Part shown: positions 1 through 5,888 of the stretch, in pieces | Layout: every line of letters starts with the position of its first letter | Position numbering within the stretch: the stretch's first letter is position 1 | Source of the DNA: an uncultured Eubacteriales bacterium | GTDB taxonomy: Bacteria; Bacillota; Clostridia; UBA1381; UBA9506 | Length of the DNA stretch: 6,574 nt | Direction: 5' to 3' | NCBI GenBank assembly: GCA_900545185.1 | Contig: UQYH01000122.1 | Coordinates: 1 to 6,574 of the forward strand | Translations under genes and position numbers: made by a program | Notes under the pieces: model-generated | Seen by the model: the letters and a program-made list of their open reading frames with translations, nothing else | Database searches by the model: none | What the model was told of the DNA's origin: nothing

Positions 1-1
1 A

Positions 2-781
2 TTAACGGCACCCTTTATTTTACGGCGCTTAAAACGCGATGTTTTAAAAGAACTCCCTGCCAAAACCGAAACGGTTTTATATGCCAAGCTGGCCGAGGAA
101 CAAAACAAGCTGTACGCCGCCAATTTGGCCTCTATGCGTAAAGAATTGGAAATGCAGCCGGAACTGAACGCAAGTGGAAAAAACAGGATTATGATTTTGG
201 CAATGCTGACGCGTTTGCGCCAAATTTGCTGCGACCCTGCCCTATTATATGAAAACTACCGTGAAGAAAGCGCTAAGTTTGATTTGTGCATGAACCTTGT
301 GGAAAGCTCCGTGCAATCCGGGCATAAGATGCTTATTTTTTCACAGTTTACCAGCATGCTGTCTCTGCTTGAAAAAGCCTTGCGGCAACGTCAGATTCCG
401 TACTATTTAATTGAAGGCTCCACGAAAAAGGAGGATCGTTTGGCACAGGTTTCTGCCTTTAACCAAGATGACACACCTGTTTTCCTCATCTCCTTAAAAG
501 CGGGCGGCACCGGACTGAATTTAACAGGTGCCGATATTGTCATTCACTATGATCCATGGTGGAATTTGAGCGCACAAAATCAGGCGACAGATCGTGCACA
601 CCGTATCGGTCAGAAAAACAGCGTATCGGTATATAAACTAATCGCAAAGGGTACCATTGAAGAAAAGATTTTAGCACTGGCCGAAAAGAAACAAAGCCTG
701 GCAGAAAATGTTCTGCCGGATGAAACAACAATGCTGCGCAATATGACGCGTGAACAGATTTTAGACCTATTTAAGCCGTAA
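2..781 (+). CDS. SNF2-family DNA-dependent ATPase/helicase, C-terminal part (5' truncated by window edge)
   Basis: The reading frame is open from base 2 to the TAA at 779-781, giving 259 visible residues. The start lies outside the window, so the in-frame ATG at 125 is internal. The fragment opens with the PFILRRLKRDVLKELPAK linker that follows the first RecA lobe in SNF2 proteins. It then carries the second lobe: KMLIFSQF near residues 109-116, SLKAGGTGLNLTGAD near 164-178 (motif V) and QATDRAHRIGQ near 194-204 (motif VI, with the arginine finger). Family knowledge: these ATPases move along double-stranded DNA and remodel protein-DNA complexes without true strand unwinding. Bacterial members are often about 900-1100 residues with an N-terminal SWIM or SNF2-associated domain; whether this one has it cannot be seen. 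The specific role is unknown. It faces the his-tmcAL operon tail to tail, with 27 bp between stop codons. Confidence 0.95.
   Translation, partial: LTAPFILRRLKRDVLKELPAKTETVLYAKLAEEQNKLYAANLASMRKELEMQPELNASGKNRIMILAMLTRLRQICCDPALLYENYREESAKFDLCMNLVESSVQSGHKMLIFSQFTSMLSLLEKALRQRQIPYYLIEGSTKKEDRLAQVSAFNQDDTPVFLISLKAGGTGLNLTGADIVIHYDPWWNLSAQNQATDRAHRIGQKNSVSVYKLIAKGTIEEKILALAEKKQSLAENVLPDETTMLRNMTREQILDLFKP
683..717 (-). terminator. Possible terminator of the his-tmcAL operon, antisense inside the SNF2 gene
   Basis: On the minus strand, about 92 nt after the tmcAL stop, GGCAGAA (717-711) pairs perfectly with TTCTGCC (706-700) across a 4-nt loop. Two more G-C pairs are possible past a single bulged A. 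A T-rich but interrupted stretch follows (CTTTGTTTCTTTT). No better candidate lies between 809 and here. The T-tract is imperfect and the hairpin sits in coding sequence, so this is a weak to moderate call. Confidence 0.33.
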
Positions 782-808
782 GATCGGGATAACAGGCTGC
801 GGCAAAGA

Positions 809-2005
809 TCATCGTATCAAAACAGGGGAACGGTAAAAATCCAGTCCGTTTTTCCCTGTTTCTTTTTTGGGATACAACAGACTGTACACATCCGTTGCCA
901 AACAATCCAAGGTAAACATACGCTCGGCATCTGTATTTTTCGGTGAACAATCAGCACATTTGTTGATGAAAGGAACAAAAGATCGCTTTGAAAGCTCGCG
1001 CAAAATTGCGCCGCCGTATGAGTTAACACCCAAAATCCGTGCATAGCCGGGCTGTATGGCTTCATCAGCCTTTGTAATACCCAAAAGGCAATTGATAAGG
1101 GTACGGCGAATCCGTGTCAGCGGATACCGTTTTGTTTTGGCAAGCATGGCCATTTTGTCAAAATCACGTGTGTATGCGGCTGCATCCATCAGGCGTTTTT
1201 CCATACCTTCCGATACACCGCAGATGTTTTCAAGGTCACTGCGCTTGCTTTTCATAAGTGCATAGCTCACCAGCGTACCAAGCATATCATGATCTATCGG
1301 CGCGCGACCGTTTTCTGCTTCACGCTTTAAAATTGCATAAGCCGACGGCGGCATAAATGCAGACGGATTTTTTTGTTCTGCCAGCATGCGGCGAATGGCC
1401 AAAGCGCTTGCCGTTTCGCCTTGGGCTTCCTGCGCATTATAATCACCCCTGCGCTGAATGACCGCTGGGGTGAGCGAAGCCTCTGTTTTCCGTATGGCTT
1501 TTATATATTCAATCCCTAAAATATCATTGGGCATTAAGGGTACGGCTTCTTCATCCTTCGTGCATCGATGAAAAGCTGCCGCAACGGCTGAAGGATAGCT
1601 TTCACCCTTTTGCAGGTGTGCACGCAGTTCGGCTAAATAGTCCGCCGAAGCAATGATGTCAGCTGCAGATTGCAATACCGAAAGGTCGCCCACCTCACTG
1701 CCGAAAGCCAAAAAGCCTTCAAACCCTATGGCTTTTAAAAGGCTTACAGCACCATGTGCAAAGCCTTCGGCTGATTGAAGCGAATACAAAACAGGCAGTT
1801 CAAGCACCAAGTCACATCCGTTTTGCAGCGCCATTTCAGCACGTGCCCATTTATCGCAAATCGCCGGTTCTCCGCGCTGCACAAACGAACCGCTCATAAC
1901 AGCAATCACGCCGTCACAGCCCAGCTCTTTTTTTTGCGTGGCAAGCTGATAGGCGTGTCCGTTATGAAAAGGATTATATTCGCTGATAATTGCCATCACT
2001 TTCAT
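809..2005 (-). CDS. tmcAL: tRNA(Met) cytidine acetate ligase TmcAL (YlbM family)
   Basis: This 398-residue protein matches the usual family length of about 400. It uses ATP and acetate to form N4-acetylcytidine at the wobble position (C34) of elongator tRNA-Met in the cytoplasm, which supports accurate AUG decoding. Visible marks are IISEYNPFHNGHAYQL at 6-21 with the nucleotidyltransferase HxGH-type motif (H14-N-G-H17), MSGSFVQRGEPA at 38-49, DKWARAEMA at 51-59, FGSEVGD at 101-107, and NDILGIEYIKAI at 160-171, followed by the RRGDYNA and ASALAIR stretches around 185-205. The ATG at 2005 is preceded by AGGTG with 5-nt spacing and lies 13 nt after hisIE, so it is very probably the last gene of the his transcript. 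The coupling to histidine genes is unexpected, because I know of no pathway link. Older annotation often calls this family a generic nucleotidyltransferase. Confidence 0.93.
   Translation of the reverse strand: MKVMAIISEYNPFHNGHAYQLATQKKELGCDGVIAVMSGSFVQRGEPAICDKWARAEMALQNGCDLVLELPVLYSLQSAEGFAHGAVSLLKAIGFEGFLAFGSEVGDLSVLQSAADIIASADYLAELRAHLQKGESYPSAVAAAFHRCTKDEEAVPLMPNDILGIEYIKAIRKTEASLTPAVIQRRGDYNAQEAQGETASALAIRRMLAEQKNPSAFMPPSAYAILKREAENGRAPIDHDMLGTLVSYALMKSKRSDLENICGVSEGMEKRLMDAAAYTRDFDKMAMLAKTKRYPLTRIRRTLINCLLGITKADEAIQPGYARILGVNSYGGAILRELSKRSFVPFINKCADCSPKNTDAERMFTLDCLATDVYSLLYPKKETGKNGLDFYRSPVLIR
820..868 (+). terminator. Probable intrinsic terminator of the SNF2 gene, inside the 3' end of tmcAL
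   Basis: About 39 nt after the helicase stop codon, AAACAGGGGAA (820-830) plus CGG (831-833) pairs with CCG (846-848) and TTTTCCCTGTTT (850-861 region). This gives a stem of about 14 bp with a 2-nt bulge, one G-U pair and a 12-nt loop. TCTTTTTT follows (861-868), so it reads as a terminator only on the plus strand. The same bases encode the last residues of TmcAL on the other strand, so part of the pairing could come from protein coding. No folding calculation was done. Confidence 0.5.
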
Positions 2006-2018
2006 AGTTACACCTGCC

Positions 2019-2639
2019 TTAACGGCGTTTATCCAACTCTTTCATCAAATTTTCCCATGTTAAGCCGCGTTCTACCATCACAACCATTAAGTGATACAAA
2101 AAGTCGCATGCTTCATATTCCAGCTCACTCACATCGGGATTTTTGGCCGCAATAATAATTTCGCCTGCTTCCTCACCGATCTTCTTAAGCTGCTTATCAA
2201 TGCCCTTGGTAAACAAATAGTTTGTGTACGAACCTTCCTTGGGATGCTTTTTGCGGTCACATACAACATCATATACATCCTTTAACACCGTCAGAGAGCG
2301 TGTTTCGCGCTTGTAGTCCGAAAGACTGCCGTCCTGCTCCATTTTACGGTAAAAACACGTGGTTTCACCCGTATGGCAAGCGGGGCCGGCCGGGTCAACC
2401 TTTAAAATCAGCGCATCTTCATCGCAATCGACCAAAATATCTTTGACCCAAAGAATATTGCCGGAATGTTCGCCCTTAACCCACAAGCATTGACGTGAGC
2501 GCGAAAAAAATGTGGCCTTGCCTGTTTCGCGTGTCAGGCGCAAAGACTCCTCATTCATATACGCCAACATCAAAATACGTCCCGAAATGTAATCCTGCGC
2601 CACAGCCGGGATTAAGCCTTTTTCATCAAATTTTAACAT
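2019..2639 (-). CDS. hisIE: Bifunctional phosphoribosyl-AMP cyclohydrolase / phosphoribosyl-ATP pyrophosphatase
   Basis: This 206-residue fusion catalyses steps 2 and 3 of histidine biosynthesis. The C-terminal HisE part hydrolyses PR-ATP to PR-AMP, and the N-terminal HisI part opens the adenine ring to give ProFAR, the HisA substrate. HisI covers about 1-105, with the metal-binding DCDED (71-75) and PACHTGETTCFY (86-97), supplying C88, H89 and C95. After a short linker, HisE covers about 115-206 as an all-alpha MazG-like domain. It has GEEAGE (155-160, the EExxE motif) and EACDFLYHLM (176-185, with E176 and D179) for magnesium and pyrophosphate. Both active sites look intact. The ATG at 2639 has AAGGAAGGG 5 nt upstream and lies 18 nt after hisF. 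The HisI-HisE fusion order is common in bacteria. Confidence 0.97.
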   Translation of the reverse strand: MLKFDEKGLIPAVAQDYISGRILMLAYMNEESLRLTRETGKATFFSRSRQCLWVKGEHSGNILWVKDILVDCDEDALILKVDPAGPACHTGETTCFYRKMEQDGSLSDYKRETRSLTVLKDVYDVVCDRKKHPKEGSYTNYLFTKGIDKQLKKIGEEAGEIIIAAKNPDVSELEYEACDFLYHLMVVMVERGLTWENLMKELDKRR

Positions 2640-2657
2640 TTGTACCCTTCCTTTCGT

Positions 2658-3416
2658 CTATAAGCGAACCGGGATGCCTTCCCGTGCCAAATACTCTTTT
2701 AAATCGTGAATGGATAATTCTTTATAGTGAAAAAGCGAAGCTGCCAAAACCGCGTCGGCGCCGCCTTTTGTAATGGCCTCTTTAAAATGGATCGGCTCAC
2801 CTGCTCCGCCGGATGCAATCACGGGGATAGAGACCGCGTCCGAAACCGCCTTTGTAATGGCAAGATCGTAGCCCGCCTTGGTGCCGTCGGCATCCATGCT
2901 CGTCAATAAAATTTCACCGGCTCCCAGTTCTTCAGCCTTTTTTGCCCACTCCACGGCATCAAGTCCCGTATCGACCCGACCGCCGTTTAAATAAACTGTA
3001 TAGCTGCCGTCGGGGCGGCTTTTGGCATCAATGGCAACCACAACGCATTGAGAGCCGAATTTGTAGGCAGCCTCCGATATCAGCTCCGGTCGCCGAATTG
3101 CAGCCGAATTAACGGATATTTTATCGGCTCCGGCCAGCAAGATTTCTCTAAAGTCCTCTACCGTGCGGATTCCGCCGCCGACCGTAAAGGGAATAAAAAC
3201 CTGCTCCGCTGTTTTTTCAACCAAATTTACAATAATGTTACGCGCATCGGATGAAGCTGTAATATCCAAGAAAACAAGCTCATCGGCACCGGCTTCATCA
3301 TATGCTTTTGCAATTTCAACCGGATCACCGGCATCTTTTAAATCCACAAAATTAACGCCTTTCACCACACGTCCGCGGTGCACATCAAGGCATGGAATGA
3401 TTCGCTTTGTCAGCAT
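2658..3416 (-). CDS. hisF: Imidazole glycerol phosphate synthase, cyclase subunit HisF
   Basis: This 252-residue (beta/alpha)8 barrel has the family's usual length. With the glutaminase HisH it converts PRFAR plus glutamine-derived ammonia to imidazole glycerol phosphate and AICAR. The two catalytic aspartates sit at the canonical positions, D11 (IIPCLDV) and D130 (VVVAIDAK). The phosphate sites are GGGIR (80-84) and ASGGAG (201-206). The start codon overlaps the hisA stop by 7 nt (ATGCTGA), and an AAGGAGG site 7 nt upstream lies inside hisA, so translation is probably coupled. HisH is not encoded anywhere in the window, although its gene often sits next to hisA. It must be elsewhere if HisF uses glutamine in vivo. 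Confidence 0.97.
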   Translation of the reverse strand: MLTKRIIPCLDVHRGRVVKGVNFVDLKDAGDPVEIAKAYDEAGADELVFLDITASSDARNIIVNLVEKTAEQVFIPFTVGGGIRTVEDFREILLAGADKISVNSAAIRRPELISEAAYKFGSQCVVVAIDAKSRPDGSYTVYLNGGRVDTGLDAVEWAKKAEELGAGEILLTSMDADGTKAGYDLAITKAVSDAVSIPVIASGGAGEPIHFKEAITKGGADAVLAASLFHYKELSIHDLKEYLAREGIPVRL

Positions 3417-4138
3417 GAACCGTCCTCCTTTTCCAGCTGCACGGCTTTTTGCAGGTCAACACGCCCGGTATACAGCGCCTTGCCGACAATTGCACCGCTG
3501 ACGCCTGTCGGAATCAGATTTTGCAAATCCTCAATTGAACCGACCCCGCCCGAAGCAATAATGCCGCTGCCGAAGGCCGATACCATTTCGCGCATGGCCG
3601 AAAGGTTCGGGCCGATCAGCATACCGTCTGTGGCAATATCGGTATAAATAATGTGCCGTACGCCGCTTTTTTTCAATGTAAGCGCTAAATCCACAGCGTG
3701 CCAGCTGCTGACGGCTTCCCAGCCGGATACGGCTGCATAGCCATCCTTTGCATCAATACCGACCGCAATTTTATCGCCGTATTTTGAAACAGCCTCTGCC
3801 GCAAAATCCGGGTTTTGAACAGCGGCCGTACCCAAAATAACACGTGCAACACCCTGGCTTAAAAGCTCCTCAATATCTGCCATGGTGCGAATTCCTCCGC
3901 CTGTTTGCACGGGGATGGACAGCCTTGATGCAATATCACAGATGATGCTGCGGTTATCGGTTTTTTCCTGACGTGCGCCGTCCAAATCAACAAGATGCAG
4001 CCATGAGGCTCCGCACTCTGCCCAATGCAAAGCAGTTTCCATCGGATTTTTTGAATACTCTGTCGTTTGCTCAAAATCGCCCTGCACAAGCCGTACACAT
4101 CGGCCGCCGCGCAAGTCAATCGCCGGATAAATAATCAT
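3410..4138 (-). CDS. hisA: ProFAR isomerase HisA (phosphoribosylformimino-AICAR-phosphate isomerase)
   Basis: HisA performs the Amadori rearrangement of ProFAR to PRFAR, the HisF substrate. The product is 242 residues, a (beta/alpha)8 barrel and a paralogue of HisF. The start MIIYPAIDLRGG is chosen at 4138 because AAGGAAG lies 5 nt upstream and D8 then takes its canonical number. The frame stays open upstream to 4195, but those 19 codons would include the predicted -10 box and have no family resemblance. Key residues visible are D8, GGGIR (80-84), D129 (GIDAK), T166 and D171 (YTDIATDG), and SGGVG (196-200). D8, D129, T166 and D171 match the catalytic set of the Thermotoga enzyme with an offset of two. 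W140 fits a HisA-only enzyme, and nothing suggests a PriA-type dual enzyme. It is the first gene of the operon. Confidence 0.96.
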   Translation of the reverse strand: MIIYPAIDLRGGRCVRLVQGDFEQTTEYSKNPMETALHWAECGASWLHLVDLDGARQEKTDNRSIICDIASRLSIPVQTGGGIRTMADIEELLSQGVARVILGTAAVQNPDFAAEAVSKYGDKIAVGIDAKDGYAAVSGWEAVSSWHAVDLALTLKKSGVRHIIYTDIATDGMLIGPNLSAMREMVSAFGSGIIASGGVGSIEDLQNLIPTGVSGAIVGKALYTGRVDLQKAVQLEKEDGSC

Positions 4139-4143
4139 AGCTG

Positions 4144-4150
4144 CTTCCTT
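4144..4150 (-). promoter_or_regulatory. Ribosome binding site deciding the hisA start
   Basis: AAGGAAG, within a longer AGAAAGGAAG, ends 5 nt before the ATG at 4138. It supports this start over the in-frame ATG at 4195, which lies at the predicted promoter. Confidence 0.8.
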
Positions 4151-4174
4151 TCTATTCGTCTTAATATCTGTATT

Positions 4175-4191
4175 TACAATCCAATATTGTA
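4175..4191. repeat. Inverted repeat TACAAT-N5-ATTGTA over the hisA -10 and start point
   Basis: Six-base arms at 4175-4180 and 4186-4191 are perfect inverted copies around a 5-nt centre. One arm is the -10 hexamer itself and the other covers the predicted transcription start. The position suits a repressor operator, but the sequence is short and AT-rich, so chance is a real alternative. Confidence 0.4.
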
Positions 4192-4214
4192 TCATAAATG
4201 TCTGTTTAATGCAA
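4186..4214 (-). promoter_or_regulatory. Predicted extended -10 promoter of the hisA-hisF-hisIE-tmcAL operon
   Basis: On the minus strand the -10 is TACAAT (4191-4186), preceded by TGA, which makes a TGN extended -10. A weak -35 TTGCAT (4214-4209) lies 17 nt upstream, matching consensus at only three of six positions. The predicted transcript starts near 4179, giving a leader of about 40 nt. T-rich DNA upstream, left by the gdhA terminator tail, could also act as an UP-like element. I see no T-box, riboswitch or attenuator in the short leader. Confidence 0.6.
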
Positions 4215-4243
4215 CAAAAGTCAAAAAATCAGCAAAAAACAAC

Positions 4244-4311
4244 AAAAAATTAAGGATAGTTACGAAAAAGCGCGGAAGGGATAAATACACTTTAACCGTA
4301 ACCATCCTTAA
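4244..4311 (-). terminator. Intrinsic terminator of gdhA
   Basis: On the minus strand, starting 17 nt after the gdhA stop codon, TTAAGGATGGTTACG (4311-4297) pairs with CGTAACTATCCTTAA (4264-4250). This is 15 bp with a single G-U. The loop is long (32 nt). A run of six Ts follows (4249-4244), then more T-runs to about 4215. There is no T-tract on the plus strand, so it serves gdhA only. Together with the hisA promoter just beyond, it separates gdhA from the his operon. Confidence 0.8.
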
Positions 4312-4328
4312 TCAACTAAATATAACAG

Positions 4329-5675
4329 TTAGCAAACACCGTAACTGAGCATTGCATCCGCAACCTTTAAAAAGCCCGCAATGTTTGCACCAACAACCAA
4401 GTTACCCTCGTGACCGTACTCTTTAGCCGCATCACGGGACTTGTGGTAAATATCAATCATAATATTTTTCAGCTTGCCGTCAACCTTTTCAAAGCTCCAG
4501 TTATAACGAATTGAGTTTTGGCTCATTTCAAGGGCTGACGTTGCTACGCCGCCTGCATTTGCCGCTTTTGCCGGAGCAAAATAAATACCGTTTTCCAAAA
4601 ACAGATTGGTGGCTTCGGCTGTAGAAGGCATGTTAGCACCCTCGCCTACTGCAATACAGCCGTTATCAATCAAAATCTGTGCGCTTTTTGCATCAATTTC
4701 GTTTTGTGTTGCGCAAGGCAGTGCAATATCGCACTTAACGCTCCAAACACCGGAACAACCTTCGGTATATACCGCACTCGGACGTTCCTTAACATATTCA
4801 CTGATGCGCTTTCTGGCATGCAGCTTTAATTTTTTCAACAACTCTAAGTCAATGCCGTCAGCATCGTATACATAGCCGCCGGAATCGCTGACCGTTACTA
4901 CCTTTGCGCCTAAAGCCTGTGCTTTTTCAACCGCAAAAATGGCAACGTTGCCGGAGCCGGAAACTGCAACGGTTGAACCCTTAAAGGACTTACCGTAGTT
5001 GTTCAGCATTTCTTCTACAAAATAGCAAAGACCATAGCCGGTTGCTTCTGTTCTGACTAAGCTACCGCCGTAACTCATGCCCTTACCTGTTAAGGTGCCG
5101 ACAAATTCGTTACGCAGACGCTTATATTGGCCGAACAAATAGCCGATCTCACGGCCGCCGACACCAATATCACCGGCCGGTACGTCTGTATCGGCACCGA
5201 TGTGCTTGGAAAGCTCTGTCATAAAGCTTTGGCAAAAACGCATAACTTCCGCGTCGGATTTACCCTTCGGGTCAAAATCACTGCCGCCCTTTGCGCCGCC
5301 GATCGGCAGGCCTGTCAACGAATTTTTAAAGATTTGCTCGAAGCCCAAGAACTTGATAATTCCTTCATAAACAGAGGGATGAAAACGCAAACCGCCTTTA
5401 TAGGGGCCGATGGCGCTGTTAAACTGAATACGATAACCGCGGTTCACCTGTACGGTGCCGTTATCATCAACCCAAGGAACACGGAATTTAATAATTCTTT
5501 CCGGTTCAACAAGCATTTCGATAATGCCGGATTCGGCATAAATCGGATTTTTTTCAACAACCGGCTCTAACGATTCAAGCACCTCAGATACGGCTTGATG
5601 AAATTCCGGCTCGTTGGGGTTGCGTTTTACAACCGTTTCCATTACCTTCACCAAATATGGATTTTTTAAAGACAT
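4329..5675 (-). CDS. gdhA: Glutamate dehydrogenase, probably NADP-dependent
   Basis: GdhA catalyses reversible reductive amination of 2-oxoglutarate with ammonium to glutamate in the cytoplasm. At 448 residues it belongs to the small hexameric class of about 450. The dimerisation/substrate domain includes PYKGGLRFHPS (91-101), the family signature LPIGGAKGGSDFDP (123-136) with catalytic K129, and D169 in VPAGDIGVGG. The Rossmann domain carries GSGNVA (240-245). After its second strand, SDSGGY (263-268) resembles the NADP-type E. coli enzyme rather than the SGPDG of NAD-dependent clostridial GDH, so I infer an NADPH-preferring, anabolic role. The ATG at 5675 is chosen because AAGGTG lies 6 nt upstream. 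A GTG nine bases earlier has its purine-rich site immediately adjacent, with no spacing. The gene appears monocistronic, with its own promoter and terminator. Confidence 0.97.
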   Translation of the reverse strand: MSLKNPYLVKVMETVVKRNPNEPEFHQAVSEVLESLEPVVEKNPIYAESGIIEMLVEPERIIKFRVPWVDDNGTVQVNRGYRIQFNSAIGPYKGGLRFHPSVYEGIIKFLGFEQIFKNSLTGLPIGGAKGGSDFDPKGKSDAEVMRFCQSFMTELSKHIGADTDVPAGDIGVGGREIGYLFGQYKRLRNEFVGTLTGKGMSYGGSLVRTEATGYGLCYFVEEMLNNYGKSFKGSTVAVSGSGNVAIFAVEKAQALGAKVVTVSDSGGYVYDADGIDLELLKKLKLHARKRISEYVKERPSAVYTEGCSGVWSVKCDIALPCATQNEIDAKSAQILIDNGCIAVGEGANMPSTAEATNLFLENGIYFAPAKAANAGGVATSALEMSQNSIRYNWSFEKVDGKLKNIMIDIYHKSRDAAKEYGHEGNLVVGANIAGFLKVADAMLSYGVC

Positions 5676-5681
5676 TCCCTT

Positions 5682-5690
5682 CACCTTCCT
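5682..5690 (-). promoter_or_regulatory. Ribosome binding site deciding the gdhA start
   Basis: AGGAAGGTG ends 6 nt before the ATG at 5675. The alternative GTG start (5684-5682) lies inside this element, so the ATG is favoured and the product is 448 rather than 451 residues. Confidence 0.75.
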
Positions 5691-5716
5691 GTGATTTTTT
5701 AAGACCGTTCTAATAA

Positions 5717-5745
5717 ATTATATACCAAAATGAAATAAATGTCAA
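5717..5745 (-). promoter_or_regulatory. Consensus sigma-A promoter of gdhA
   Basis: The minus strand reads TTGACA (5745-5740), a 17-nt spacer, then TATAAT (5722-5717). This is a perfect match at both hexamers with ideal spacing. Transcription should begin near 5710, leaving a leader of about 35 nt with no room for a riboswitch. So strong a core promoter on a nitrogen-metabolism gene suggests control by a DNA-binding protein, and inverted repeats are found beside it. Confidence 0.9.
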
Positions 5746-5746
5746 C

Positions 5747-5774
5747 AAAAATTTCATTTTTATTTGAAATTTTT
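5747..5774. repeat. 10-bp perfect inverted repeat adjoining the gdhA -35
   Basis: AAAAATTTCA (5747-5756) and TGAAATTTTT (5765-5774) are perfect inverted copies around an 8-nt AT-only centre. The repeat begins one base upstream of the -35 hexamer. The core TGAAAT/ATTTCA recurs at 5731-5736, inside the promoter spacer, and at 5805-5810. This is a candidate operator for a dimeric regulator of gdhA. The alternatives are a weak all-AT hairpin or chance in AT-rich DNA. Confidence 0.5.
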
Positions 5775-5800
5775 GGCTAAATCCGCGTTATTTGGCATAT

Positions 5801-5840
5801 TGCATGAAATTAGTTTACCCCACAGCGTCAAATTCATGCA
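5801..5840. repeat. 8-bp inverted repeat TGCATGAA / TTCATGCA upstream of gdhA
   Basis: Perfect arms at 5801-5808 and 5833-5840 are separated by 24 nt. The pairing can extend by two A-T pairs past one bulged base. It lies about 90-130 bp upstream of the predicted gdhA start point, between the hpf terminator and the gdhA promoter. It could be a distal regulator site. I recognise no known motif. Confidence 0.3.
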
Positions 5841-5888
5841 TTTCGACTTGAAAAAACATTTTATTTGCTTCCCTATTTATCATGACGC
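5841..5888. other. Intergenic stretch with nothing recognised
   Basis: The gap between gdhA and hpf (5676-5977, about 300 bp) holds the hpf terminator, two inverted repeats and the gdhA promoter and leader. This remaining piece shows no coding potential, RNA-like fold or promoter that I can support on either strand. Confidence 0.5.

Noticed and set aside
774..803. GCCG/CGGC hairpin between the convergent stop codons
   Set aside because: Only four strong pairs, a long loop and no T-tract on either strand. The hairpins at 820-868 and 683-717 are better terminators.
1775..2155. 126-codon plus-strand open frame
   Set aside because: It runs antisense across the tmcAL 5' end and the hisIE 3' end, resembles no family, and both minus-strand genes have intact motifs there. 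It is a shadow frame.
4139..4195. N-terminal extension of HisA by 19 codons
   Set aside because: It would require translation across the predicted -10 and transcription start, has no ribosome binding site and does not match the family's conserved N-terminus.
5127..5570. 147-codon plus-strand open frame
   Set aside because: It lies wholly antisense to gdhA over its most conserved signatures, so it is explained as a shadow of strong codon bias.
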